A stretch of DNA of 53,111 bases from Yersinia thracica (GCF_902170565.1 NZ_CABHXX010000022.1:1-53111); one strand, 5' to 3'. Shown: positions 35,472-44,545, counted from the stretch's first letter. A program made the numbers and translations. Notes: a model not told the origin generated them from the sequence alone.

Positions 35472-35935
35472 AACTTCGGGCCGAAGTACGGGGCGGGACA
35501 AAACTGGCGCAGAAATTGCGCCAGATCCATCAGCGGGCAACGGCAAAACGTCGAGTGCTGGTGGGGCTGCCGGAGGGGACAGGGGTGTATGAAGATGGTG
35601 CTCCCATTGTGGTGATTGGTGCGGTACAGGAATTTGGCTCAGCTGACGGGCGTATCCCTGAGCGCTCATTTCTGCGGGTGCCACTGCGACAAAATCAGGA
35701 CAACATCAAAAAAGCCTTTCGTGTGCTGACGGCGCAGGTCACTCGCGGCGAAATCACGGCATTCCAAATGCTGGATCAGATTGGTGCGCGTGCGGTGGGT
35801 TATTGCCAGGAGGCGATAGAAGCCGGTATTCAACCAGGCAATGCGGATGCCACGATTGCCGCTAAAGGTTCCGCAACCCCGCTGGTTAACCACGGTACGC
35901 TAAAAGGCGCACTTACTCATATCGTGGAGGATTAA
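35468..35935 (+). CDS. Neck or tail-completion protein
   Basis: 155 residues. VLVGLPEGTGVYEDGAP, GAVQEFGSADGRIPERSFLR and LVNHGTLKGALTHIVED are the pattern of gp10/virion-morphogenesis neck proteins. Start overlaps the adaptor stop. Role as a connector between head and tail is inferred from family and order. Confidence 0.7.
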   Translation: MKLRAEVRGGTKLAQKLRQIHQRATAKRRVLVGLPEGTGVYEDGAPIVVIGAVQEFGSADGRIPERSFLRVPLRQNQDNIKKAFRVLTAQVTRGEITAFQMLDQIGARAVGYCQEAIEAGIQPGNADATIAAKGSATPLVNHGTLKGALTHIVED

Positions 35936-35937
35936 TC

Positions 35938-36357
35938 ATGTTCGGTAATGGCTTGGATATGCACGGACATATTGATGCCACCTTTAATTCGCCTATCGAG
36001 GGAGGCATTCGATTAATTCGACCGACTGCGGGTGACTATAGCGGCCTCGGAGGTATTTGGCAGCAGGGAGAACCGCAGGTCACCGAATTGCAGAAGGTGA
36101 ATGTGCAGTCGGCAAAATGGAAAGATATTCAAATGCTGATCGGCATGGGCGGCACGGCTAACCCGCAGGATCTGCGAGTGGTACACATCAACGATGGTGT
36201 GCATTATCTTTGGCCCGATGATGAGGGGAAATTTAGCGACTTACTGGAATTCAGCGACGGGCTGGCAATGCGGCAATGGCGGGTGGTGGCTTGTGATAAC
36301 CGGCCTTGGCGCAGCTTTTGCCGTGCACTGGTTGAACGTTATCGAGGTACTGGCTGA
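35938..36357 (+). CDS. Hypothetical neck-region protein
   Basis: 139 residues, beta-rich, with GGIRLIRPTAGDYSGLGGIW near the N-terminus and WRVVACDNRPWRSFCRALVERY at the end. It lies two bases after the neck gene and its stop overlaps the next ATG. Likely a head-tail joining protein; no firm family. Confidence 0.6.
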   Translation: MFGNGLDMHGHIDATFNSPIEGGIRLIRPTAGDYSGLGGIWQQGEPQVTELQKVNVQSAKWKDIQMLIGMGGTANPQDLRVVHINDGVHYLWPDDEGKFSDLLEFSDGLAMRQWRVVACDNRPWRSFCRALVERYRGTG

Positions 36358-36917
36358 TGGAAACCATTGAAGAGATGTATCCGGTATTTCAGCAACTCAT
36401 TTCACTCGCCGCTGCAGTCCCCCTCGAACGTGTTGTATTAGCCGATCAAGGCCGTAACCCACCAATAGGTAATAGCTTATATGCCACTTATAACCCGGTG
36501 CCGGTTCGGGCCTATGGGCAAACGCGGCGCAAGCGCCAATTTATTCCGGCCATTGCTGAAACTGATCCGGCGCTAGGGGAGGAGTGGCAAGACTTGCAAG
36601 AAATAGCCTGTACCTCAATGGAGTTTTTACTGTCGGTCAATTTGCTCAATAGCGGTGCGGCGACCGCCGCTATGCATTTAGCTAACGCCAATTTCCTGAC
36701 GCCCGTCAGTGATTATCTGTTCCGTCACAAAATCGCCTGGCGTTTCTCCAGCAATCTCCGAAATCTTACCGGACTGTTACAAGCCGGACTACAGCCGCGC
36801 TATCAGGCTGATATCCATTTATTCATTGAGAAAACCGTATCCTACGCGCTATTACGCGCTGCAGGGTTTGACATTCAAATTAGAGAAAGAGACAGCTCTT
36901 ATGGCTTATCCGGTTGA
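36357..36917 (+). CDS. Phage neck terminator (tail terminator) protein
   Basis: 186 residues. YATYNPVPVRAYGQTRRK, SMEFLLSVNLLNSGAA and RAAGFDIQIRERDSS fit the gp12-like neck terminator family found just before DUF3383 sheath genes. It would cap the tail tube and sheath for joining to the head. The 3' end overlaps the sheath gene start (36901). Confidence 0.65.
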   Translation: METIEEMYPVFQQLISLAAAVPLERVVLADQGRNPPIGNSLYATYNPVPVRAYGQTRRKRQFIPAIAETDPALGEEWQDLQEIACTSMEFLLSVNLLNSGAATAAMHLANANFLTPVSDYLFRHKIAWRFSSNLRNLTGLLQAGLQPRYQADIHLFIEKTVSYALLRAAGFDIQIRERDSSYGLSG

Positions 36918-38058
36918 TAATATTATCCCCGTCAATCTTATTCTGACGGCGGCAGGGTTGGGCTACGGTGATTTTTCCAGTGCGCTGACCTTTGCTGATC
37001 CGTCAGATTTAGTTGAGGGAGGTAAGTTTGATGCAGATTCATTCCGTGACTATGCATCACTGCCAGAACTAGGCGCAGATTTCCAAACTGACAGCCCGAT
37101 TTATTACATTGCCACCCGCTACTTTGCGCAAATTCCCAAACCGCCACAAATTACCGTCTGGATGAAAAACGAAGAAAATTCACTGTTGGAAATTGTGAAT
37201 AGCGCCACTGATCGTATTTGGCGTTATCACTACTTCTTTAAAGCCAGCGATTTAACCAGCAATGACATTATTCTCCAGTTGGCCGATTGGTCTGATGCCA
37301 ATAGTCATCCGGTCTGGTGGACATTTAGCGCTAACGACATTGCTGACCAGAACAAGGTGGAGGATGTGGTATCACTGCTGAAAAGCAAAGGTAACCGCCA
37401 TGTGTTTGCAGGCTATAAAACCGCTGAATCCGTGACTACTGACCCGACCCAAGCCTATTCAATGGTGCAATTGGCCGCGGCGTTCCATAAATTCAGACCA
37501 ACAGGGTTAAACACCGCCATTACCGGCGAGTATCAGGTGTTACCGGGGGTGATGGGCGATGATATGGCCACCAGTGCTTACAATGCCTTAAAAGCCAAGA
37601 ACGCGGTATTTTTCACCAAAATTGAACTGGCCGGGCAAATTGATAACAGCCGGGTGATCAACAGTAAATCGATGTCGTCCTATGGCGAATTTATTGATGA
37701 TGTGGTCAATCTGGATGTATTGAAAAACCATATTCAGGTGGACGGCTATAACTACATAGCTAATGTCGGTACCAAACGAGCGCTAACGCCCCGCGACTAT
37801 GACGGATTGCTGTCTACGATTGCAGCTACCTGCAAACGCTTTTTCAATAATGGTGTACTCGGTACTGGCTCTTATGTTGATCCTGACGATGGCGTGACGA
37901 AAGTGGCTGATTTTGGTTTTGTTATCCGCTCCCGCCCTGAGGATGTCCTTGCGCTGACCTCCGACCAACGCAAAAAGCGCGTTTATCCATTAACCACCCT
38001 GTTAGTGATTTTAGGCCGTGCCGGTCATATCGCTGAAATCAATGCCACCGTGGAGTAA
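36901..38058 (+). CDS. Tail sheath protein (DUF3383)
   Basis: 385 residues from ATG 36901; the frame extends upstream to 36709 but only inside the neck gene, while MAYPVDNIIPVNL is the conserved start. SPIYYIATRYFAQIPKP, SYGEFIDDVVNLDVLKNHIQ and the C-terminal KKRVYPLTTLLVILGRAGHIAEI region fit DUF3383 sheaths. This shows that the virion has a contractile tail although control and lysis genes are lambdoid. Confidence 0.85.
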   Translation: MAYPVDNIIPVNLILTAAGLGYGDFSSALTFADPSDLVEGGKFDADSFRDYASLPELGADFQTDSPIYYIATRYFAQIPKPPQITVWMKNEENSLLEIVNSATDRIWRYHYFFKASDLTSNDIILQLADWSDANSHPVWWTFSANDIADQNKVEDVVSLLKSKGNRHVFAGYKTAESVTTDPTQAYSMVQLAAAFHKFRPTGLNTAITGEYQVLPGVMGDDMATSAYNALKAKNAVFFTKIELAGQIDNSRVINSKSMSSYGEFIDDVVNLDVLKNHIQVDGYNYIANVGTKRALTPRDYDGLLSTIAATCKRFFNNGVLGTGSYVDPDDGVTKVADFGFVIRSRPEDVLALTSDQRKKRVYPLTTLLVILGRAGHIAEINATVE

Positions 38059-38064
38059 TCCCTT

Positions 38065-38469
38065 ATGACCATGCACAGATACGGCGCTGATGGCTCTAAC
38101 CTCACCGTCTTTGGTATCCCGATTGATGATTTTGGTGATACCGACCCACCGATCACCATTGAAGATTTAGAACCTCGTGCCGCGCTAAAACGCGGTATCG
38201 GCGGCACGTCAGTACGGCTGGACAATAAAACCCGCGCCAAACGCTTGACCATCAACCTGATCCCTGGCTCGGTGCAGGCACGCCAGTTATTAGCGGTGGA
38301 AAAATCCGGTATTGATGCCACCTTTACCTTTTCACAGACCGGCACCGATGAACGCTTTGCCGGGTTCGACGGCATCATGACTAACCGTGGCTCAGCCACC
38401 CGCGCCGGGAAAAGTGGCGTGTCGGATGAACAATTTATTTTTGAATTTGCTGACTCAGAGGAAACCTAA
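38065..38469 (+). CDS. Tail tube protein (DUF3277)
   Basis: 134 residues. YGADGSNLTVFGIPI, KRLTINLIPGSVQARQLL and the SDEQFIFEFADSEET end match DUF3277 tube-type proteins. It directly follows the sheath, as usual in contractile tails. Confidence 0.8.
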   Translation: MTMHRYGADGSNLTVFGIPIDDFGDTDPPITIEDLEPRAALKRGIGGTSVRLDNKTRAKRLTINLIPGSVQARQLLAVEKSGIDATFTFSQTGTDERFAGFDGIMTNRGSATRAGKSGVSDEQFIFEFADSEET

Positions 38470-38471
38470 TT

Positions 38472-38861
38472 ATGGGGCGTCAAATTGAAGTCGTGATCGG
38501 TGACACCCTTTTTCGCGGGGCAACATCGCCGGCCAGAGATCAGGTGGAAATGCTGCAAATCGCCGCTAAGTCTGGTTTGTTACCGGCGATCAATCCCAAT
38601 GTCACCGCAATGGGTATGGCGGCCAGTTTAGCTTCCGTCGATATGATGAGCTTAAACCGCTTGAAAGAGCTGTGTTTTAACAGCGGTAGCATCGTTCGCC
38701 AATCCGATAACATCCCGGTGGGCGAAAACCTGTTCCAAGATGAGGCCCATAATTACCTGGTATTGCTGGGACAGGTACTGAGGGAAAATATCGGCCCTTT
38801 TTGGCAACTCAGCGGCGAGGGAAAAAGCGCGGAAAACAATCCGCAGCACCCTCCCGCGTAG
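38472..38861 (+). CDS. Tail assembly chaperone, zero-frame product (G-like)
   Basis: 129 residues. It follows the tube gene and precedes the tape-measure region, the position of lambda G. Near its 3' end the zero-frame codons GGA AAA lie within the slippery heptamer GGGAAAA (38819-38825). The helical centre (MSLNRLKELCFNSG to LLGQVLREN) resembles chaperones that coat the tape measure. Confidence 0.75.
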   Translation: MGRQIEVVIGDTLFRGATSPARDQVEMLQIAAKSGLLPAINPNVTAMGMAASLASVDMMSLNRLKELCFNSGSIVRQSDNIPVGENLFQDEAHNYLVLLGQVLRENIGPFWQLSGEGKSAENNPQHPPA

Positions 38862-39034
38862 ACTGGTTTTTATGGCGACCTTGCGCCGGTGCCGGGCAAC
38901 ACTGCCCGCCACTGGCAAGGTGGTCTGATATGCTGGATGGCACTTACACCATTGATGATGTGCAACTGATGCATGATGTGTTAGATGAGATTATGGCGGT
39001 GGTGGTGACGAAGAATGATTTGCCTATGTGTTAG
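38472..39034 (+). CDS. Tail assembly chaperone, -1 frameshift fusion (GT-like)
   Basis: A -1 slip on GGGAAAA at 38819-38825 joins residues 1-118 of the first frame to 69 residues read from 38825 to 39034, total 187. The second frame has no own ribosome-binding site and its key part (LDGTYTIDDVQLMHDVLDEI) resembles the C-terminal part of frameshifted chaperones that recruits tail tube protein. The heptamer is in the correct phase and differs from lambda's GGGAAAG only in the last base. Confidence 0.75.
38819..38825 (+). promoter_or_regulatory. -1 programmed frameshift heptamer
   Basis: G GGA AAA, phased on the chaperone frame, inside the overlap of the two reading frames. Confidence 0.75.
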
Positions 39035-39190
39035 CAAATTGTACTTGGGACAAGCTAAATTTGGATAGGCCAACTTGAAGATAACTTAAACTAACTTAAA
39101 TTAACCCAACCTTTAGTTGCTCAAAGATGAGCATTGGTAATACACTTGGCTATGATCAACATAAGCACATGCATGAACAGCGGAGGATAT

Positions 39191-39424
39191 ATGTTGCGAT
39201 CGACTCGTAGGTACTTACGCGCTGCTGGTAGCATCATGGATATCATGCCTTCGACTAATTACGAAAAGTATGTGAAATCTGCCAGTGATAGTGAGCAGAT
39301 TCACGGTGACTTAATAGCTATCTCTAATGATATGGCAAAAGTAATTGAATCATATGGAAAAAAAATCAAAAGCGGCTCCGGAAAATCCAAAGAAAGAGCT
39401 GGATTGCCAACAAAGCACGGATAG
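39191..39424 (+). CDS. Small hypothetical moron protein
   Basis: 77 residues from ATG 39191 with GGAGG six bases upstream; the longer frame to 39134 lacks such a site. Basic N-terminus, then a helical middle. It overlaps the next gene by about 70 bases in another frame. Its place between tail chaperone and tape measure is not usual for a tail gene, so it is part of an inserted cassette. Confidence 0.55.
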   Translation: MLRSTRRYLRAAGSIMDIMPSTNYEKYVKSASDSEQIHGDLIAISNDMAKVIESYGKKIKSGSGKSKERAGLPTKHG

Positions 39425-39851
39425 TAAAGAGCTAGAGCTGGTCGACAAGATTGAATCAGAACTTATTGAACAGCCCGAAGTACTTGAACGTTTGTTGGAA
39501 AAACCAAGTATTAAGCGTCAAATATCCATGTTTCAAGGCCCCTTGCCGCCACCGCAAATGCTATCTCAATATGAAAAAATACTCCCAGGCGCAGCGGAAA
39601 GAATTTTCAGCCTAACGGAAAGAGAACAAGCAGCCAGGCATGGAATCCAAGATAAAGCCATTAATGGGGCGATTGGGAAGGATAGAAGGGGGCAGTGGAT
39701 GGCTTACTCTATCACCTTATTTATTTTGGTGATTGCTGTTGTTTTTGCGTGGCGAGGCGATAAATGGTTCGCTGGAACATTAATAACACTTGATCTGATA
39801 GGCTTGGCATCTGTGTTTGCGATTGGACGATTAAGTCAAAGTGATGATTAG
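39354..39851 (+). CDS. DUF2335 membrane protein (moron)
   Basis: 165 residues from ATG 39354. The core FQGPLPPPQMLSQYEKILPGAAERIFSL and two C-terminal membrane helices (about 120-138 and 142-160) are the hallmark of DUF2335 (PF10097), small membrane proteins common on prophages and mobile elements. Function not established. Followed by a terminator. Confidence 0.8.
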   Translation: MEKKSKAAPENPKKELDCQQSTDSKELELVDKIESELIEQPEVLERLLEKPSIKRQISMFQGPLPPPQMLSQYEKILPGAAERIFSLTEREQAARHGIQDKAINGAIGKDRRGQWMAYSITLFILVIAVVFAWRGDKWFAGTLITLDLIGLASVFAIGRLSQSDD

Positions 39852-39858
39852 CTCACCT

Positions 39859-39879
39859 AACCCGCTCAGGCGGGTTTTT
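39859..39879 (+). terminator. Terminator closing the DUF2335 cassette
   Basis: AACCCGC (39859-39865), TCAG loop, GCGGGTT (39870-39876), then TTT. Confidence 0.8.
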
Positions 39880-39960
39880 GCTTTCAGGTTACATATAACA
39901 AACGGGAATATTTGGCATTAGCTAATATCATTATTTTTTTACAGAGTGACACTAAATCGC

Positions 39961-40251
39961 ATGGATTTTAAACACAAATTAATCATAGGACTCGTAGCCT
40001 TCGTGTTGGGCGTTCCATCATCAATCTATGGATTTCAGTGGATTATGTTTAAATTATCAATGCAAATGGTGAATTGTTCAGAAGATATAAGTCGTGGAGT
40101 ATCTTCTCTTTTACCAAATGATCAGCTTCAACAGGATTTCTCTTTGGTTGCTACCGAATTTGAACAGTGTCGCAAAAATATAGATATCAAAAAAGGAAGC
40201 GTAGAATTTATCAAGGAAGAAATAGCTAGAAGCAAAAAAGATATCGAATAA
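39961..40251 (+). CDS. Small membrane-anchored moron protein
   Basis: 96 residues from ATG 39961; a GTG at 39946 is possible. One N-terminal membrane helix (about 6-25), then a charged helical tail. AT-rich. It lies between two matching terminators. No family recognised. Confidence 0.55.
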   Translation: MDFKHKLIIGLVAFVLGVPSSIYGFQWIMFKLSMQMVNCSEDISRGVSSLLPNDQLQQDFSLVATEFEQCRKNIDIKKGSVEFIKEEIARSKKDIE

Positions 40252-40304
40252 TAATTATGTACAATTAACTTCTCGCCAGTATTACATTCCTGACTTGATC
40301 ATCA

Positions 40305-40329
40305 AACCCGCCATCGAGCGGGTTTTTTT
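40305..40329 (+). terminator. Terminator before the tape-measure gene
   Basis: AACCCGC (40305-40311) and GCGGGTT (40318-40324) followed by T5; stem identical to that at 39859. Confidence 0.8.
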
Positions 40330-40351
40330 ATACCTAAAATATGAGGTTTCC

Positions 40352-42016
40352 ATGTCAGAGACAATTGATTCTCTATTGGTTTCCCTTGGCCTGGAAACAG
40401 ATGCAAAGAGCTTTCAAACCGCCAATGATGCCGTTAAAGGGATTAAAGACGGCATATTGCAACTGGCCGCCGCAGCCGGTACCGGTGTTGGGTTAAAAGC
40501 CCTGACCGCTGATTTATCTGCCTCAGTATTAGAAATGGACAGGCTGAGTAAGATTACCAACTTTACCGTTAAGCAGATTGACGGCCTACGTTATGCGATG
40601 CGCAGTCTTGGTCTTAGTCCGGATGCGGCGAATCAGATTGTGCAGAAAATCCCTGACCTGCAACAGCGTGCCAGACAAGGGGAGTTAGGCGACAAAGCCT
40701 ATTGGAATGGTGCATTTAACCCGACGGAATTTGCCAATAAAACCGGTATGGACTCGCTCAAGTATCTTATAGATGCTTATGGCAAAATGGATAATGACCA
40801 GCGGCGAAATCTGCGCAGTGGAATTGGCAGCGGTGATAATGATCCTTTTACCCGCTTATTGGAAGGCGGTAGCAAGGGGCTTAATGCCTCACTGAAAAAT
40901 TTTGCAGAGTTATATAAACCGCTCGATCCCAAGCTTATTGACTCAGCCAATGAGTTTAATAAAGAGATGGCGGATCTGGCGACTAACTTTGACAATCTGG
41001 CCCGTTCAATGGGTGGCGACTTACTGTCAATCATCAATGCGATATTAGAAAGTATTAATCAGTTTATTAAAGAAAATCCCGAAGTCTCCAAAGCGATTTT
41101 GACTGCTGCCGGTTTGGCCGGTACCGCCGGTGCATTAAAGTTTGTCGGCGGCATGCTACCTGGCGGTGGTAAGCCACCCGCAGGTGCAGCTGGTGGGCGT
41201 GGCTGGTTGTCACGCTTGTTGGTCAATCCGGTCACCATCGGCGCGGCGGCGGCATTAACGCCCGGTAATATTTTTACCAGTGCCGACGATGCCAAAGCCA
41301 TGAGTAATCCTGATGCGATAGGGCGGCAGAACTGGGCTAAAAATAACCCCGGCGTGCCTTACCCCAGTGATAGCAGCGACCTTAATAATCTGGTTGATGA
41401 TCCCAACGTTCGCCAGTATCTGGAGGTGCTATCCAAAGCCGAGGGAACCGCCAGTTATGCTAATTCTGGCTATAACACGATGTTTGGCGGCGACCAATTC
41501 TATGACAGCAGCGACCACCCACGGCAATTAAAAGAGTTCACGCAAACGGACGGCACTAAAAATAAAACCTCGGCTGCCGGTCGTTATCAGTTCACCAGCG
41601 GCTCTTGGGATGATGCCGTCAAAGCGCTTAATTTGACCGACTTTTCACCACGCAGTCAGGATCTCGCCGCGTTGTTTCTTATTCAACGTGCCGGTCAGCT
41701 AGAAAATGTGACGAACGGGAATTTTGCTGATGCCACCAGCGGGCTTGGCGGGGTGTGGGCCTCGCTACCTTCATCAAATTACGCCCAGCCCAAACGTTCA
41801 TGGGAAGAGATTCAGGGCTACAGCGACCGCCAAACCACCCCCATGCAATCAGTTGCCGCATCCCCGCCCCGTGGTGATGTCAGACTGGAACAACACAATA
41901 TTATCAATGTGGGTACCGTGGGCGGTGATAGTGAATCCATCCGTGACGGGGTGCTACAGGCCACCACTCAACTGGCCCAGCAAGCGCGCGACATGATGCA
42001 TACGGAGCACTACTGA
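40352..42016 (+). CDS. Tape measure protein with lambda-R-like muramidase domain
   Basis: 554 residues from ATG 40352 (GAGG upstream); the longer frame crosses the terminator. The N-terminal half is helical with hydrophobic segments (about 255-330) as in tape-measure proteins. Residues about 355-500 resemble lambda endolysin R (GH104 transglycosylase): LSKAEGT with candidate catalytic Glu364, YNTMFGGDQFYDSSDHPRQL, AAGRYQF and FSPRSQDLAALFLI, then WASLPSSNYAQ. It would set tail length and cut peptidoglycan during DNA entry. Short for a tape measure, implying a short contractile tail. Confidence 0.85.
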   Translation: MSETIDSLLVSLGLETDAKSFQTANDAVKGIKDGILQLAAAAGTGVGLKALTADLSASVLEMDRLSKITNFTVKQIDGLRYAMRSLGLSPDAANQIVQKIPDLQQRARQGELGDKAYWNGAFNPTEFANKTGMDSLKYLIDAYGKMDNDQRRNLRSGIGSGDNDPFTRLLEGGSKGLNASLKNFAELYKPLDPKLIDSANEFNKEMADLATNFDNLARSMGGDLLSIINAILESINQFIKENPEVSKAILTAAGLAGTAGALKFVGGMLPGGGKPPAGAAGGRGWLSRLLVNPVTIGAAAALTPGNIFTSADDAKAMSNPDAIGRQNWAKNNPGVPYPSDSSDLNNLVDDPNVRQYLEVLSKAEGTASYANSGYNTMFGGDQFYDSSDHPRQLKEFTQTDGTKNKTSAAGRYQFTSGSWDDAVKALNLTDFSPRSQDLAALFLIQRAGQLENVTNGNFADATSGLGGVWASLPSSNYAQPKRSWEEIQGYSDRQTTPMQSVAASPPRGDVRLEQHNIINVGTVGGDSESIRDGVLQATTQLAQQARDMMHTEHY

Positions 42017-42684
42017 TGGCTATTACCGGACTATTTACTCGTAACCGACCGAAAATCGGCAATCTCTATTTTGATGCATTACTGGAAGAGTCGAGCGAGC
42101 TGCGTACTGATGTCAGTGAGTTCCCGCTGGAAGATGCCAATACCGCCCACGATAACGCGGTGACCCGCGCGTTGGCGCTAACCATGATTATCGGTGTGTC
42201 CGATAACTGGTTTCGTGAACTGCTGGCCCAGCAAGATAGCAGCATTGCCGGACTACTGGGGGCCGGAGCCAGTATCACAACCGGTATGGCGGCCAGTTTG
42301 CTTTCTGGCCGGGCGGCGGCGCTGGCAGGAGTGGCTGCTTCGGTTGGCACCAGTCTCTATTCCGGCAGCTTGGGATCACAATCGCGCTCAACCCGTTCGC
42401 AAAATTTACTCGAGCAATTGCGTGAATTACAGCGCTCACATACGCCGTTCGAATTAGTGGCCAGCCGTGGGGCCGCCTATAAAAACTGTCTGATCACCAA
42501 TACCCGCACCCAATTGAAAAAAGAGAATGAGGGCGGGTTGGAGATTGTGGTTGAACTGTTGCAGCTCAATATTATTTACGACACCGTTGCTGAAACCAAT
42601 GACAACTTACCCTATGGCGATAGTGCTGCCACTCAGGGGCAACGTGAATACTCATTTGGTGAAGTTTTTGTCGAGGCCACGTAA
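42016..42684 (+). CDS. Baseplate protein, tail-distal
   Basis: 222 residues. GNLYFDALLEESSELRTDVSEFPLED is typical of a baseplate protein family that follows the tape measure in such phages; a central Ala/Gly-rich hydrophobic stretch (about 80-115) is followed by HTPFELVASRGAAYKNCLIT. Starts in the tape-measure stop codon. Confidence 0.7.
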   Translation: MAITGLFTRNRPKIGNLYFDALLEESSELRTDVSEFPLEDANTAHDNAVTRALALTMIIGVSDNWFRELLAQQDSSIAGLLGAGASITTGMAASLLSGRAAALAGVAASVGTSLYSGSLGSQSRSTRSQNLLEQLRELQRSHTPFELVASRGAAYKNCLITNTRTQLKKENEGGLEIVVELLQLNIIYDTVAETNDNLPYGDSAATQGQREYSFGEVFVEAT

Positions 42685-42974
42685 TGAAAGTTATCCCATT
42701 AAATAATGGTTACGCGGTACAGCGTTTTCGGGTGCAATTAAATAATCACTATTTGGTTTTTCGTTTGCACTGGCTCACCCGTTTTAATTATTTCTGCGTC
42801 GATATTTATGAACAGGGCGAGCCGGTAGTTTTGGGGCGTGCTTTGCATATTGGCGTTAATTTATTGGCGGGACTCAATACCGATATTGGCCTACTGATAT
42901 TAGCCGGGGAGACCCCGACTATCGCCAATCTTGGCATTAATAATCGCCTGACATGGTATCCCGATAATGAGTAG
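42684..42974 (+). CDS. Baseplate plug-type protein (Pam3 gp18-like)
   Basis: 96 residues, all-beta pattern. NGYAVQRFRVQLNNHYLVFRLHWLTRFNYFCVDIY fits the plug protein fold known from cyanophage Pam3 baseplates and its relatives in Salmonella myoviruses. It starts at the stop codon of the gene before and overlaps the next by eight bases. Confidence 0.65.
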   Translation: MKVIPLNNGYAVQRFRVQLNNHYLVFRLHWLTRFNYFCVDIYEQGEPVVLGRALHIGVNLLAGLNTDIGLLILAGETPTIANLGINNRLTWYPDNE

Positions 42975-43860
42975 CTATTTTGGCCGTAATTACTTACTGA
43001 CCATTACCCCAGTGAGTGGTGATGAACTTACCTATCAGCCGCCATTAGAGATCCGTTTTGCTGTCGATAATACCCCGCAGAATGTCGATGCTACTGCCAG
43101 AATCACCCTATACGGCATTTCAGCACGCACCCGCGCCTTGATCCAGCGCTATGACGACAAAGAAAAACGTTATGGCAACCTGGTATTAAAAGCCGGTTAT
43201 GGCGACAACATCGGCACGATATTCAGCGGACGCATTCACAATGTCGAAGTGGTCAAAGAGGGGGTAAATACCTGCCTGCGGTTATATTGCCGCACGATTG
43301 GGCTGGCATGGAATACCACTATATTTAAAACCTGGGGGGCGAATACTCCTGCTATTGAAATGCTCAAAGATGTCGCCGCGGCTTTTGGCCTTGATGTTGA
43401 AGTGATTGGTGACTTTTCCGACTTACCACGTTTTGCCACTTCCTATAATTCTGGTGGCCGCTTGTGTCGCGATATTCTCGATAGCGTAAAAGATGACTGG
43501 AAATATTACTGGATGATCACGCCATCACGGGTGCTATTAGCCAGAGAGGGAGCCGCCAGAAAATGGGCGACCCATGAGATCACCGCTAAAAATGGTATGG
43601 AAAGCGTCCCGCGTTGGTATCTCAGCACTATGGAAATTGACGTCAAAATGAATCATCAAATTCAGCCGGCTGATGTGATTAATGTCACCTCAAGTTTTTG
43701 GACGATCAATTTCAGCGGCATGTATAACTCCGACCTCAATAATCTGGCGAATATTCAGCAGCAGACCGGCCAGTTTAATGTGCTGCGTACCTACCACGAA
43801 GGTACTTTATGGGGTGATACGTGGAAAACCACGCTGATCAGTCAATGGCGTATGCCCTGA
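42967..43860 (+). CDS. Baseplate hub protein
   Basis: 297 residues. YLLTITPVSGDELTYQPPLEIRFAV, GNLVLKAGYGDNIGTIFSGRI and the MLKDVAAAFGLDV segment match gp27/D-type hub subunits of contractile tails. It should form the trimer below the tube on which the spike sits. Confidence 0.8.
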   Translation: MSSYFGRNYLLTITPVSGDELTYQPPLEIRFAVDNTPQNVDATARITLYGISARTRALIQRYDDKEKRYGNLVLKAGYGDNIGTIFSGRIHNVEVVKEGVNTCLRLYCRTIGLAWNTTIFKTWGANTPAIEMLKDVAAAFGLDVEVIGDFSDLPRFATSYNSGGRLCRDILDSVKDDWKYYWMITPSRVLLAREGAARKWATHEITAKNGMESVPRWYLSTMEIDVKMNHQIQPADVINVTSSFWTINFSGMYNSDLNNLANIQQQTGQFNVLRTYHEGTLWGDTWKTTLISQWRMP

Positions 43861-43864
43861 GGTA

Positions 43865-44545
43865 ATGATGATTGAGAGCAACCCGCTGTATACCACCATG
43901 ATGCTGCTCAAGCGCGATATGGTGCGTGACCTGATGATCGGCATGCCCGGCAAAGTCATTAGCTATAACGCCGATCAGCAACGCGCAGTGGTGGAGTGTG
44001 GCATTCAGCGTCATATCGGTGACGGTCAATTTAAGACACTCCCCGTTATCGAACATGTGCCGGTGCAATTTTCTGGCAGTGCCGAATGGACGGTTTTTCA
44101 TGAATTACCCGCGGGTACCGAGGGTTATATTCATTTCAGCCAACGTTCTATCGACAATTGGCTCAGTCAGGGGGGGCCGGTAGCACCACTGGATGCACGG
44201 ATGTTTAATCCGTCCGATGCTTTCTTTGCCCCCGGTTACCGCTCACAGCAAACCGCGATTGCGGGCTTGCCGACCGAGGGGATTGGTTTAACTAACAAAA
44301 GTGGCGGGGTGCGCATTCACCTCACTGATAGTGGAATGACTTTGACGGCTGGCGGTACCTCATTGGCGCTTACCGAATCTGGCATGAGTTATAGCGGCCC
44401 TGAATTTACCAATAATGGGCAAACCACCCTTAATGGTCGTACTGAGGTCACTCAAGGTGGCTTGGCGGTTGGCGAACTGGAAGTTGGCGACCACGACCAC
44501 GGCGGCGTGCAACACGGCAATGATCGCACTGATGGGCCGCAATAG
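43865..44545 (+). CDS. Baseplate spike (gpV/Gp138-type) with HxH tip
   Basis: 226 residues. An N-terminal OB-fold region (MPGKVISYNADQQRAVVE to LPAGTEGYIHF, about 27-105) leads into a beta-helical stalk and the end VGDHDHGGVQHGND. In P2-like spikes HxH residues from three chains bind an iron ion at the tip. Here the HDHGGVQHG ending offers the same type of ligands. Confidence 0.8.
   Translation: MMIESNPLYTTMMLLKRDMVRDLMIGMPGKVISYNADQQRAVVECGIQRHIGDGQFKTLPVIEHVPVQFSGSAEWTVFHELPAGTEGYIHFSQRSIDNWLSQGGPVAPLDARMFNPSDAFFAPGYRSQQTAIAGLPTEGIGLTNKSGGVRIHLTDSGMTLTAGGTSLALTESGMSYSGPEFTNNGQTTLNGRTEVTQGGLAVGELEVGDHDHGGVQHGNDRTDGPQ

Noticed and set aside
36709..36900. Upstream extension of the sheath frame
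   Set aside because: Lies within the neck gene; the conserved sheath N-terminus begins at 36901.
38801..39034. Second chaperone frame as an independent gene
   Set aside because: No start signal; explained by the -1 frameshift from the preceding gene.
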